DNA of 64,000 nucleotides, taken from Mycobacterium sp. NBC_00419. GTDB taxonomy: Bacteria > Actinomycetota > Actinomycetes > Mycobacteriales > Mycobacteriaceae. The stretch lies in assembly GCF_036023875.1 (NCBI RefSeq), contig NZ_CP107931.1, positions 3,224,001-3,288,000 of the forward strand, written 5' to 3'. Each line of letters opens with the position of its first letter. Within the stretch, counting starts at the first letter, position 1. Positions 44,171 to 53,189 of this stretch are shown piece by piece. A model generated the notes under the pieces. The model did not search any database and was not told where the DNA came from. It was given only the letters and a program-made list of their open reading frames with translations. Made by a program: the position numbers and the translations under genes.

Positions 44171-44234
44171 AACGCAATGCTAGTTACCGGCGCATTCCGC
44201 TCGGCCCGTGACCGCAGTCACCTAGGGTGGCGGC

Positions 44235-45914
44235 ATGTCTAGTCTCATCGACCTGCCCTCGAAGGCACTGGCCAAGGCCCAGAAGCTGGCCGAACGCGGT
44301 GCCGCCGAACTGCACTACCTGCAGAAGATGATCGAGTCCGGGGCGTTCGGGCTCGAGCCACCGCAGAACCTGGTCGGCATGGTCGCCGACATCCGCCGGT
44401 GGGGCGAGATCGGGATGGTGCCCGCCCTCAACGCCCGCCGCACCCCCAGCCGGCTGGCCGTCATCGACGACGAGGGCTCCCTGACGTGCAAGGAACTCGA
44501 CGACGCGGTCAATGCCGTGGCCAACGGACTGCTGGCGATGGGTGTCAAGGGCGGTGACGGGGTCGCGATCCTGGCCCGCAACCACCGCTGGTTCGTCATC
44601 GCCAACTACGGCGCCGCCCGGGTCGGGGCCCGCACGATCATGCTCAACACCGAGTTCTCCGGTCCCCAGATCCGCGACGTATCCGAGCGCGAGGGCGCGC
44701 GGGTCATCGTCTACGACGATGAGTACACCGAGGCCGTCAAGCTCTCGGAGCCGCCGCTGGGCAAGCTGCGTGCGCTGGGCACCAACCCGGACAAGCCGGA
44801 GCCCTCGGGCAGCACCGACGAGACGCTGGCCGAACTCATCGCCCGCAGCAGCAGCGCCCCCGCGCCGAAGGCCACCAGGCGGTCCTCAATCGTCATCCTC
44901 ACCAGCGGCACCACCGGCACGCCGAAGGGCGCGACCCGACACACCCCGCCGACGCTGGCACCGATCGGCGGAGTGCTGTCCAGCGTTCCGTTCAAGGCCG
45001 GCGAGGTGACCTCGCTGCCGTCGCCGATGTTCCACGCGCTGGGCTACCTGCACGCCACTATTGCGCTGACGCTGGGCAGCACACTGGTGCTGCACCGAAA
45101 GTTCAAGCCGGTCACCGTGCTCGAGGACGTCCCTAAGCACAACGTGACGGCGATCGTGGTCGTCCCGGTGATGCTCTCCCGGATGCTCGACGCCTTCGAG
45201 AAGATGGACACCAAGCCTGACCTGTCATCGCTGCGGATCGTGTTCGTCTCGGGTTCGCAGCTCGGCGCCGAACTGGCGACCCGTGCACTCAAGCACCTGG
45301 GGCCGGTCATCTATAACCTGTACGGCTCAACGGAAGTGGCGCTGGCCACCATCGCCGGACCGAACGAGCTGCAGAAGAATCCGGCCACCGTCGGAACCGT
45401 GGTCCGCGGCACCAAGATCAGGATCCTCGACGACAACGGCCACGAGCTGCCGCAGGGCGAGGTGGGTCGGATCTTCGTCGGCAACAGCTTCCCGTTCGAG
45501 GGCTACACCGGCGGCGGCAACAAGCAGATCATCGACGGGCTGCTGTCCTCCGGTGACGTCGGCTATTTCGACCACAACGGGCTGCTGTTCGTCAGCGGCC
45601 GCGACGACGAGATGATCGTCTCCGGCGGCGAGAACGTCTTCCCCGCCGAGGTCGAGGACCTCATCAGCGGTCACCCCGACGTCATCGAGGCAACCGCCCT
45701 CGGGGTCGACGATCCCGAGTGGGGTGCCCGGCTGCGGGCGTTCGTCGTCCTCAAGGAAGAGGCCGAGACCACCGAGGACGCCATCAAGAACTATGTGCGC
45801 GAACACCTTGCGCGCTACAAGGTTCCGCGCGAGGTCGTCTTCCTGGCCGAGCTACCGCGCAACCCCACCGGCAAGATCCTCAAACGCGAACTGCGGCAGA
45901 TCGAAATCCAGTAG
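44235..45914 (+). CDS. fadD2: Fatty-acid-CoA ligase FadD2
   Basis: This 559-residue ANL-superfamily enzyme (H37Rv FadD2 has 560) carries the AMP-binding loop ILTSGTTGTPKGATR near residue 221, YNLYGSTEVALATI, the hinge GDVGYFDHNGLLFVSGRDDE and the C-terminal catalytic Lys in NPTGKILKREL. Residues SLIDLPSKALAKAQKLAERG give the long helical N-terminus typical of this FadD subset. It activates fatty acids as acyl-CoA. It faces fadE6 tail-to-tail, a pairing conserved with Rv0270-Rv0271c. Confidence 0.88.
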   Translation: MSSLIDLPSKALAKAQKLAERGAAELHYLQKMIESGAFGLEPPQNLVGMVADIRRWGEIGMVPALNARRTPSRLAVIDDEGSLTCKELDDAVNAVANGLLAMGVKGGDGVAILARNHRWFVIANYGAARVGARTIMLNTEFSGPQIRDVSEREGARVIVYDDEYTEAVKLSEPPLGKLRALGTNPDKPEPSGSTDETLAELIARSSSAPAPKATRRSSIVILTSGTTGTPKGATRHTPPTLAPIGGVLSSVPFKAGEVTSLPSPMFHALGYLHATIALTLGSTLVLHRKFKPVTVLEDVPKHNVTAIVVVPVMLSRMLDAFEKMDTKPDLSSLRIVFVSGSQLGAELATRALKHLGPVIYNLYGSTEVALATIAGPNELQKNPATVGTVVRGTKIRILDDNGHELPQGEVGRIFVGNSFPFEGYTGGGNKQIIDGLLSSGDVGYFDHNGLLFVSGRDDEMIVSGGENVFPAEVEDLISGHPDVIEATALGVDDPEWGARLRAFVVLKEEAETTEDAIKNYVREHLARYKVPREVVFLAELPRNPTGKILKRELRQIEIQ

Positions 45915-45930
45915 CGCCCGCCCGCCCCTT

Positions 45931-45954
45931 GCGCCCAAACCAACGAACGGGCGC
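45931..45954. terminator. Short inverted repeat between convergent fadD2 and fadE6
   Basis: GCGCCC (45931-45936) and GGGCGC (45949-45954) form a 6-bp stem with a 12-nt loop in the 84-bp gap where two genes converge. The location suggests a bidirectional terminator, but the stem is short and in GC-rich DNA could arise by chance. Confidence 0.35.
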
Positions 45955-45998
45955 GAAAGTGCGAGTAGATCGCTACATTTCGTCGATCTCGGCGCGGA

Positions 45999-48197
45999 TT
46001 ACGGGTCGCGCGGCAGGCCGAGCAGCCGCTCGGCGATGATATTGAGCTGCACCTCGGACGTACCGCCGTAGATCGTGGTGGCACGGCTGGCCAGTAGGTA
46101 CTCGGCCCACTTGCCCTGCAACGAGTCGGGATCGCCGATGGCGCCGTCGATACCGAACGACGACACCGCGAACTCCGCATAGCCCTGCCCGGTGCGCATC
46201 GACAGCAGCTTGGAGATTGCCGCCGACGGCATGGCGTCGCCACCGGCCAGCGTCAGCAGCGTCGAGCGCAGGTTCAGCAGCTTGGCCGCATGCCCCTCGG
46301 CGATCAGCTCACCAGCGGTGTGATGCCCGACTTGGTCGAAGTGGCCCTCGGTGACGAACTCGACGAAGCCGTCGAGGTTGGCCAGGAAGCCCGGCTCGCT
46401 GCTGCCGATCGAAACACGTTCTGCGGTAAGGGTATTGCGGCTGACCTCCCAGCCGCGGTCCACCTCGCCGAGCACGAGTTCGTCGGGAACGAAGACATCG
46501 TCGATGAACACCGTGTTGAACAGCGCGTTGCCCGTGAGCTCGCGCAGCGGCTTGACCTCGACGCCTTCGCTCTTCATGTCGAGCAGGAAGTAGGTGATGC
46601 CGTTGTGCTTGGGTGCGCTCGGGTCCGTCCGAGCCAGCAGCGCGCCCCACTGCGAGAACTGCGCGGCGGTGGTCCAGATCTTCTGACCGGTGATGCGCCA
46701 GCCACCGTCGACCTTGGTGGCCTTGGTGGTCAGACTGGCCAGGTCCGAGCCGGCGCCCGGCTCGGAAAACAGCTGGCACCAGATCATCTCGCCGCGGAAC
46801 GTCGGCGGCAGGAAACGCTGCTTCTGCTCGTCGGTGCCGAAGGCGACGATCGACGGGATCAGCCAGGCCGCGATACCCATCTGCGGGCGGCGAACCCGGC
46901 CGGCGCTGAACTCCTGGGCGATGATGACCTGCTCGACCGGACTGGCCGAGCGTCCCCACGGTGTGGGCAGGTGCGGCTGCACCCAGCCGCCCTCGGCGAT
47001 CGCGGTGGTGCGCTGTTCGCGCGGAATCTCTTTGAGCGCATCGACTTCGGCGCGGATCTCGTCGCGCAGCTTCTCCGTCTCGGGGTCGAGGTCGATGTTG
47101 ACCGGCCGCATGCCTGTGCTGGTGGCGGTGTCGAAGACCTTCTGCTGGTAGTCCGAGGACCGGCCGAACGCGGCGACCAGCCCGAGTGTGCGGCGGTAGT
47201 AGACGTTGGTGTCGTGCTCCCAGGTGAAGCCGATACCGCCGTGCACCTGAATGCAGTCCTGCGCGCAGTGCTGGGCGGCGGCGGGCGCCAGGGTCGCGGC
47301 GACGGCCGCGGCGAACTCGTAGGCCGTCTCGCCGTTGTCCCACTTTTTCTCGATCGCCTCGTCGAGGGCGCGGGCGGCGTCCCACACCGCGGCGGTGGCC
47401 CGCTCGGTGGTGGCGATCATCCCGGCGCACTTGTGCTTGACGGCCTGGAACTGACCGATCGGCCGACCGAACTGTTCGCGAATCTTGGCGTACTCCGCCG
47501 CGGTGTCAGTGGCCCAGCGGGCCAGGCCGATCGCCTCGGCCGACAACAGGGTGGTGACGATAGCCCGCCCGGCGCTCTGGGACAGGTTAGACAGCAGCTG
47601 ATCAGTGCTGACCTCGACGCCGTTGGCGCGCACGTGCGCCACGGGACGCAGCAGGTCGACCGACTTCACCGGCTCGATCTCCAGTTGGGCGGCGTCGAGC
47701 ACCACCCACTCGACACCGCTTCCGATGGCGACCGGCAGCACCAGCACCGAGGCCTGCGCGGCGGACGCCACCGAGCGCGCTTCGCCGCGGATGACGATGC
47801 CGTCGCCCTGCTCGCTGGCGGTCAGCTCTGACTCCAGCGCATAGGCCGCGATGACCTCACCGGAGGCGAGCTGGCTGAGCACCTTGGCGTCGGGATCGTT
47901 GGCCGAGATCAGTGCGCTGGCGATCGCCGACGGCACGAACGGGCCGGGCACCGCGCCGTAGCCGAACTCGGCCAGGACGATGGCGAGCTCCAGCAGTCCG
48001 AAACCCTGTCCGTCGACCGACTCGGCAAGATGCAGACCGTGCAGGCCCTGCTCGGCGGCGGCCCGCCAGTAGGGCGGCGGGTTGGGGATCGGGTTCTCCA
48101 GCGCGTCGTGCAGAACCTCCGACGGCGCCACGCGCGCTACGAGGGACTTCACTGAATCGGCGAGATCGTTGTGCTCGGGAGTGATGGCGATGGGCAT
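45999..48197 (-). CDS. fadE6: Acyl-CoA dehydrogenase FadE6 (double-domain)
   Basis: The 732-residue protein (H37Rv FadE6 has 731) is a fusion of two acyl-CoA dehydrogenase domains. The N-terminal half (about 1-365) contains VHGGIGFTWEHDTNVYYRR. The C-terminal half has the FAD-binding segment MIWCQLFSEPGAGSDLASL, WRITGQKIWTTAAQF and TIYGGTSEVQLNIIAERLL near the end. ATG 48197 is preferred over GTG 48203 because AGGAG lies nine bases upstream of it. It oxidises acyl-CoA in beta-oxidation; the chain-length specificity is unknown. Confidence 0.88.
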   Translation of the reverse strand: MPIAITPEHNDLADSVKSLVARVAPSEVLHDALENPIPNPPPYWRAAAEQGLHGLHLAESVDGQGFGLLELAIVLAEFGYGAVPGPFVPSAIASALISANDPDAKVLSQLASGEVIAAYALESELTASEQGDGIVIRGEARSVASAAQASVLVLPVAIGSGVEWVVLDAAQLEIEPVKSVDLLRPVAHVRANGVEVSTDQLLSNLSQSAGRAIVTTLLSAEAIGLARWATDTAAEYAKIREQFGRPIGQFQAVKHKCAGMIATTERATAAVWDAARALDEAIEKKWDNGETAYEFAAAVAATLAPAAAQHCAQDCIQVHGGIGFTWEHDTNVYYRRTLGLVAAFGRSSDYQQKVFDTATSTGMRPVNIDLDPETEKLRDEIRAEVDALKEIPREQRTTAIAEGGWVQPHLPTPWGRSASPVEQVIIAQEFSAGRVRRPQMGIAAWLIPSIVAFGTDEQKQRFLPPTFRGEMIWCQLFSEPGAGSDLASLTTKATKVDGGWRITGQKIWTTAAQFSQWGALLARTDPSAPKHNGITYFLLDMKSEGVEVKPLRELTGNALFNTVFIDDVFVPDELVLGEVDRGWEVSRNTLTAERVSIGSSEPGFLANLDGFVEFVTEGHFDQVGHHTAGELIAEGHAAKLLNLRSTLLTLAGGDAMPSAAISKLLSMRTGQGYAEFAVSSFGIDGAIGDPDSLQGKWAEYLLASRATTIYGGTSEVQLNIIAERLLGLPRDP

Positions 48198-48316
48198 GTT
48201 CACAGACTCCTGTGTCGGCTGAGCATGTCAATTAACCGGTGGGTTGGGACCGAGGGTACCCGCGGGCGAGACCGAGTCTGCGATCAGATCTCAGTTTCGG
48301 TCGACGGCCACGGGGA

Positions 48317-49654
48317 TCACGACCTGGGCGCGGACTCGGCGGTCTTCGGATCGGGGGTGGCGCGCAACACCACGACGACCACCGCGGAGATCACCATGAA
48401 GATGCCGACGGCCCACATGCCGGCCTTGTCGTTCCCGGTGAACTGATTAAGCGCGCCGGTGGCGTACGGCGCGGCGAAGCCGCCGAGGTTGCCGATCGAG
48501 TTGATCAGCCCGATCCCGCCCGCGGCCGCAGCCCCGGTGAGGAACTGGGCGGGCAGTGCCCAGAAGCTGGGGATGGCGCTGAAGACGCCCATGGCCGCGA
48601 TACTCACCGGGATCATCACCAGCAGCGGGCTGTGCAGGTACAGGGCCACCGGAATTGCCAAGCCGCCCAGCAACATCGGGAGGGCGACGTGCCAGACGTG
48701 TTCACCGGTGCGGTCGGAGTGGCGTGACCACAGGTACATGGCGATGGCCGCCAAGGTGTAGGGCACCGCGGTGATCAGTCCCACCTGGACGATGGACAGG
48801 TGGACGCCGAAGGTCTGCTTGAATCCGGTGATGATCGACGGCAGGAAGAACGCGAGCGCGTACAGGCCGTAGGCGATGCCGAAGTAGACCACCGACAGCG
48901 CCCAGATCCGGGGGCTGCGCAGCACGCGCCGCAACGGGAAGTCGAAGGTGTCGGACACTTCTCGTTCCTCGGCGGCCAGCACGCCGATCAGCCATTGCCG
49001 TTCCTCGGGTGCCAGCCAGTGGGCGTCGGCCGGGTGGTCGGTGAGATAGAACCAGCAGATGATGCCGAGGACGATTGCCGGTAGTCCGACCGAGATCATC
49101 ATGAATTGCCAGCCGGCCAAACCGAACTTGCCTTCACCTGCCGAGATCAGCCACGCCGACACCGGGGTGCCGACGGCCGCGGCGATCGGGCTGGCCATCA
49201 TGAACATGGCCACGATGCGGGCCCGGTAGGCGCGGGGGAACCAGCGGGTGAGATAGAAGATGACACCCGGGAACAGCCCAGCCTCGGCCACGCCCAGCAG
49301 GAATCGCAAGACGAGCAACGTGGTGGCATTGGGCGCGAATCCTATTGCCACCGCGACGATTCCCCACGACACCGCGATGCGGGCCAGCCAGCGGCGGGCA
49401 CCGAAGCGTTCCAGCGCCAGGTTGGAGGGCACCTCGACCAGGACGTAGCCGATGAAGAAGATGCCCGACGCCAGCCCGAACATCGTCGACGTCAACTGCA
49501 GGTGTTCGCTGATGTCGGCCTTGGCGATACCGAGGTTGGTGCGGTCCAGGTAGTTGACGAAGTACATCGCCATGAGGAACGGCACGGCGCGGATGATCAC
49601 CTTGCGCAGCGTGCGTGCTTCCAGCGACAGCTCATCGGTGGATGCGACGGACAT
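48317..49654 (-). CDS. MFS transporter, anion:cation symporter type
   Basis: The protein has 445 residues and twelve predicted membrane helices. It opens with FLMAMYFVNYLDRTNLGIAK and GIFFIGYVLVEVPSNLALER, followed by GVAEAGLFPGVIFYLTRWFP, the signatures of the ACS family (phthalate, tartrate, galactonate and similar organic anions). It is the last gene of a three-gene minus-strand operon behind a 2-hydroxyacid dehydrogenase and an alpha/beta hydrolase; its start overlaps the dehydrogenase stop by 23 bases. The context suggests import of an organic acid that these enzymes metabolise. Confidence 0.85.
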   Translation of the reverse strand: MSVASTDELSLEARTLRKVIIRAVPFLMAMYFVNYLDRTNLGIAKADISEHLQLTSTMFGLASGIFFIGYVLVEVPSNLALERFGARRWLARIAVSWGIVAVAIGFAPNATTLLVLRFLLGVAEAGLFPGVIFYLTRWFPRAYRARIVAMFMMASPIAAAVGTPVSAWLISAGEGKFGLAGWQFMMISVGLPAIVLGIICWFYLTDHPADAHWLAPEERQWLIGVLAAEEREVSDTFDFPLRRVLRSPRIWALSVVYFGIAYGLYALAFFLPSIITGFKQTFGVHLSIVQVGLITAVPYTLAAIAMYLWSRHSDRTGEHVWHVALPMLLGGLAIPVALYLHSPLLVMIPVSIAAMGVFSAIPSFWALPAQFLTGAAAAGGIGLINSIGNLGGFAAPYATGALNQFTGNDKAGMWAVGIFMVISAVVVVVLRATPDPKTAESAPRS

Positions 49655-50618
49655 ACTGCCTCCCGTTGACGACGTTGATCAGATCCTGCCCCTCGTGTAG
49701 ACGGCGGCAGTTGTCGACCGCCTCGACCAGGTAGCGGCGCATGGTATCGCGGGTGACCCAGGTGACGTGCGGGGTGAGGACCACGTTGTCCAGCTCCAGC
49801 AGCGGATTGTCATGGGCCACCGGTTCGACGGCGAACACGTCGAGCCCGGCCGCGGCAAGCCGGCCGCCGCGCAACGCCTCGATCAGGGCCTGTTCGTCGA
49901 CGACCCCGCCGCGAGAGGTGTTGATCAGCAGGGCTTCCGGCTTCATCCGGTCCAGGGCGGCACGGTCGATGAGCTTGTCGGTGGCAGCGGTCAGCGGCAG
50001 GTGCAGGCTGACGATGTCACTGTCGGCGAGCAACGCCTCCAGTGGTCGCCAGGTGTCGGTGCCATCGTCGGATGTGTTGGTGTGCAACACCGTTGCGCCC
50101 ATCGCGTGCAGGATCGCCTCGACGCGCTTGGCGATGTTGCCATAGCCCACCAGGCCCACTGTGCAACTTCCGATGTCGCGAACGGTTTCGGCCAGCGTCG
50201 CGTCCGTCGGCCAGCCCCGGCACTGGCGGATGGCACGGTCGAGGTGGGGGAGTCGGCGCAGTGCGGCCAGCATCAACAAGACGGTGCCCTCGGCGACCGA
50301 GGGTGCGTTGGCGCCGGGCATATTGGCCACGGCAACACCGAGTTCGGTCGCGGTGTCGACGTCGATGGTGTTGACCCCGGCGCCCAATTTGTGCACCAGA
50401 CGCAGGTTCGGCGCCCGCCGCAGGTCCTCGCCTGACAGCGGGCGCAGCACGTGCCAGATCGCGTCAGCCTGCGGCAGCTCGCGGTGCAGGGTGGCGTCGT
50501 CGTCTTCGTGGCACCACCGGACATCGAGCCAATCTGATTCGGGGGCAACGACTTCCAGGACTGTCTCAGTCGGCAGGAAGTGTGCGAGCACTCTCAGTGC
50601 CACCGCTTGGCGATCCAT
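49632..50618 (-). CDS. D-isomer-specific 2-hydroxyacid dehydrogenase
   Basis: An NAD(P)-dependent enzyme of 328 residues. The substrate Arg/Gly segment LRLVHKLGAGVNTID, the Rossmann motif VGLVGYGNIAKRVEAI, LLINTSRGGVVDEQAL and the catalytic His region VVLTPHVTWVT are all present. It reversibly oxidises D-2-hydroxyacids to 2-oxoacids. ATG 50618 is chosen as the first Met giving the family N-terminus; the open frame upstream shows no similarity. Its start overlaps the hydrolase stop by 25 bases and its stop overlaps the MFS transporter gene, so the three are co-transcribed. Confidence 0.87.
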   Translation of the reverse strand: MDRQAVALRVLAHFLPTETVLEVVAPESDWLDVRWCHEDDDATLHRELPQADAIWHVLRPLSGEDLRRAPNLRLVHKLGAGVNTIDVDTATELGVAVANMPGANAPSVAEGTVLLMLAALRRLPHLDRAIRQCRGWPTDATLAETVRDIGSCTVGLVGYGNIAKRVEAILHAMGATVLHTNTSDDGTDTWRPLEALLADSDIVSLHLPLTAATDKLIDRAALDRMKPEALLINTSRGGVVDEQALIEALRGGRLAAAGLDVFAVEPVAHDNPLLELDNVVLTPHVTWVTRDTMRRYLVEAVDNCRRLHEGQDLINVVNGRQYVRRIHR

Positions 50619-51715
50619 CTGGCAATGGTATCGGCCTGTTCGCTGCGTGCCCCCGGCGTGGTGAAGTAGTGGTCGGTGTCGACGGAAACCCGGGTTTTGT
50701 CGGTGCTGGCGAGCGCGTCGAAGATCCGGGTGGCGTCGGACGGGAACACCCCGGTGTCCTGTTCGGCGTTGATCACCAGTGCCGGGCAGCTGATGCGGGC
50801 CAGGTGCGGCTCGGCGCGGGTCTGGGCGGTCTCGAGGCTCCACATGCCCAGCCAGTTGCGCAGCGTGCACGCCGCGGCGATGCCGTGTGCTGAGCGGTTG
50901 GCCTTGACCGGCACCCCGGCGTAGCAGAGGTTGGGCTGACGTTTGGTGGGTTCGATGGTCGGGTCCACCATCCGGGGGTCGGCCCAGGTGCGCATGACGG
51001 TGAACGGCCGGTCGGAGAATCCCGCCGCCTGCACGCGCTTGAGTTCGGTGCCGGCCCAGTCGGTGATCGCGTGGTTGCGGGCCACCTGAGCAGCGCGGTA
51101 GCGCGCGACGAACTCGGCGGAGAACGGGGGACCGTTGCGTTCGTCGAATAGATCAAGCTCGGGATCGGTGGCCACCGGGTCGTTCTCGTCGAGCACCGCC
51201 CCGTCCATCCAGGCGGTCAGCACCTCGGGACGTCCGGGATGGGCCGCGCTGGCGACGTAGCCGTCGGCGGCGGGCAGTTCGCCCAGCCCCGCTGCGGGCC
51301 GCATACCCTCCAGCGGCGTCACATTGGGCTCGACGGCTTGGGACTGGTATGCGGCCATCAGTGAACCGCCTCCCGAATTACCCAGCAGAACAACCGTTTC
51401 CACGCCCTGGACGTCGCGAAGCCAACGCACACCGACACCGATGTCGACCAGCGCGTGGTCGAGCAGGAAGCTGCTCTCGAAGCCGCGGAATCGGGTGTTC
51501 CAGCCCAGGAAGCCGATGCCGCGGGTGGCGATGTAGTCGGCGAGGTAGTGCTCGGAGAAGTCGATTTGGTAGTGCGTGGCGATGATCGCCACTTTCGGCT
51601 TGCGTCCCACGCCGCGGTGGTAGAGGCCCTGGCAGGGGTGCCCGCCCGCGCCGGCCCGGCGGGCGGTCGGCGACGCGACGCCGACGAACTCACGAACGAC
51701 TCCCGGCGTTGCCAT
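50594..51715 (-). CDS. Alpha/beta hydrolase
   Basis: This 373-residue protein has an alpha/beta hydrolase core. The nucleophile elbow reads LLGNSGGGSLMAAY (Ser in G-N-S-G-G), a late acid lies in VINAEQDTGVFPSDA, and the catalytic His is in VDTDHYFTTPG. The start ATG 51715 follows AAGGAGGT with 8-bp spacing. It heads a minus-strand operon with a 2-hydroxyacid dehydrogenase and an organic-anion MFS transporter, and may release the acid handled by them. The substrate is not identifiable. Confidence 0.8.
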   Translation of the reverse strand: MATPGVVREFVGVASPTARRAGAGGHPCQGLYHRGVGRKPKVAIIATHYQIDFSEHYLADYIATRGIGFLGWNTRFRGFESSFLLDHALVDIGVGVRWLRDVQGVETVVLLGNSGGGSLMAAYQSQAVEPNVTPLEGMRPAAGLGELPAADGYVASAAHPGRPEVLTAWMDGAVLDENDPVATDPELDLFDERNGPPFSAEFVARYRAAQVARNHAITDWAGTELKRVQAAGFSDRPFTVMRTWADPRMVDPTIEPTKRQPNLCYAGVPVKANRSAHGIAAACTLRNWLGMWSLETAQTRAEPHLARISCPALVINAEQDTGVFPSDATRIFDALASTDKTRVSVDTDHYFTTPGARSEQADTIARWIAKRWH

Positions 51716-51908
51716 GGTCAGCACCTCCTTGGGCGTGAATTGCTGAGGAGACGATATTCGTGCACGTCGCGGTGCACTCCTGATCTTGGAGAATCGCTTC
51801 GTCGGCCAGATCGCGCGATCTTGCGTTCGAAAGCATTTGACCTGGGCAATCAGAACCCCGGCTGGTGTTACTTTCGAGGTGACAGTGCGGCGCGACCGGG
51901 AGCAGTTC

Positions 51909-52490
51909 ATGATCAGGCCCAACTTCACCAACCGGGAGTTCGAACTCGGCGGGATCAACCACGTGGCGTTGGTGTGCTCCGACATGGAGCGCACCGTCGA
52001 TTTCTACACCGGCGTGCTGGGGATGCCGCTGATCAAATCGCTCGATCTCCCCAACGGCATGGGCCAGCACTTCTTCTTCGACGCCGGTCACGGCGACTGC
52101 GTGGCGTTCTTCTGGTTCACCGACGCACCCGACGGGCACACGGGGGAGACCACACCGGCGGCACTGCCCGGAGTCGGTGACATCGTCACCGCGGTCGGTT
52201 CGATGAACCACATCGCCTTCCACGTGCCCGCCGAGCGGTTCGACGAGTACCGCCAGCGCCTCAAGGACAAGGGTGTGCGGGTGGGGCCGGTGCTCAACCA
52301 CGACAACAGCCCGTCGCAGGCGGCGCGCACCGTCCACCCGGGGGTGTACGTGCGGTCGTTCTACTTCACCGATCCGGACGGCATCCTGCTCGAGTTCGCC
52401 TGCTGGACAAAAGAATTCGTCGAGGGTGACGCGACGACGGTGCCCAAGACCGCAGCCGATCGCCGGCCGCGGATGCACGCCGCGCCCTAG
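51909..52490 (+). CDS. VOC-family metalloprotein (glyoxalase/dioxygenase type)
   Basis: A single-domain vicinal-oxygen-chelate protein of 193 residues. Metal ligands are visible as His in GGINHVALVCSD, His in GSMNHIAFHVP and Glu in DGILLEFACW. ATG 51909 is chosen because GGGAGC lies just upstream and the family N-terminus (MIRPNFTNREFELGG) starts there. It corresponds in size and position to H37Rv Rv0274 and lies divergent from the hydrolase operon across 193 bp, in which no clear regulatory motif was recognised. The stop overlaps the convergent TetR gene. Confidence 0.82.
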   Translation: MIRPNFTNREFELGGINHVALVCSDMERTVDFYTGVLGMPLIKSLDLPNGMGQHFFFDAGHGDCVAFFWFTDAPDGHTGETTPAALPGVGDIVTAVGSMNHIAFHVPAERFDEYRQRLKDKGVRVGPVLNHDNSPSQAARTVHPGVYVRSFYFTDPDGILLEFACWTKEFVEGDATTVPKTAADRRPRMHAAP

Positions 52491-53107
52491 TCGCCGAACA
52501 GCCGCGGATCCCCGACCTCGTCGATCATCGCGGTGATCTGGTCGACGAGCTCAGCCGCCGACAGACCGACGTCACCGGCCAGCCACGCGCTGATGGTCTG
52601 CCCCACGCCGCCGACGACGAAGTACGCGAACGCCTTGATCCGATCGTTGGCCGGGCGATGCAGCGTCGCCTGCACGTGCTGACCCGACAACACCGCGAAC
52701 AGCGGACCCAACTCCTGGCGCTTACGCACCACGGTGGAGTTGGACAGCTGGGCGCTGAACAGCAGCCGGCCCAGGCGGGGGTTGTGCTCGATGCTGTGCA
52801 CGATGTGGGCGATGCCGGCGCGGTTCTGCTCGGCCTGCGGCGCTGCCGCGACTGCGGCCTGGGTGGTCGCGGCCAACTCGGCGACCGCCCAGTCGAACAC
52901 CGCCGCGACGAACTCGTCCTTGTCGGCGAAGCTTTCGTAGAAGTAGCGGGTGGCGACCCCGGCCTGGCGGCAGATGCCCCGAACGGTCAGCTCGGCCGGG
53001 TCCGCGTCGCCGCCGAGTAGCTCCATGCCCGCCTGCAGCAGGCTCGCCCGACGCCGGGCCAGCCGGTCGGCGGCGTCCACGCCGCCGTAGGGCCTCGCCT
53101 GCGTCAT
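52487..53107 (-). CDS. TetR-family transcriptional regulator
   Basis: This 206-residue regulator has an N-terminal helix-turn-helix, LTVRGICRQAGVATRYFYES followed by FADKDEFVAAVFD, the classic TetR recognition region at about residues 40-70. A helical ligand-binding domain follows. ATG 53107 is used; a Met 12 codons upstream is less likely. It is divergent from the DUF2236 gene across an 82-bp gap, so it may autoregulate and control that gene. It is similar in place to Rv0275c. Confidence 0.87.
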   Translation of the reverse strand: MTQARPYGGVDAADRLARRRASLLQAGMELLGGDADPAELTVRGICRQAGVATRYFYESFADKDEFVAAVFDWAVAELAATTQAAVAAAPQAEQNRAGIAHIVHSIEHNPRLGRLLFSAQLSNSTVVRKRQELGPLFAVLSGQHVQATLHRPANDRIKAFAYFVVGGVGQTISAWLAGDVGLSAAELVDQITAMIDEVGDPRLFGD

Positions 53108-53189
53108 CACGACATCTTGACACCGGCCGCGGCGAACCGGCAATATCAGGAAACATTGGTTCTCAGATCATGCGACAGGTGAGGCAGCA

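Noticed and set aside
48259..48295. Possible hairpin in the gap between the MFS gene and fadE6
   Set aside because: Only TCTG/CAGA plus imperfect flanks can pair (4-7 bp with a bulge), which is not convincing in GC-rich DNA.
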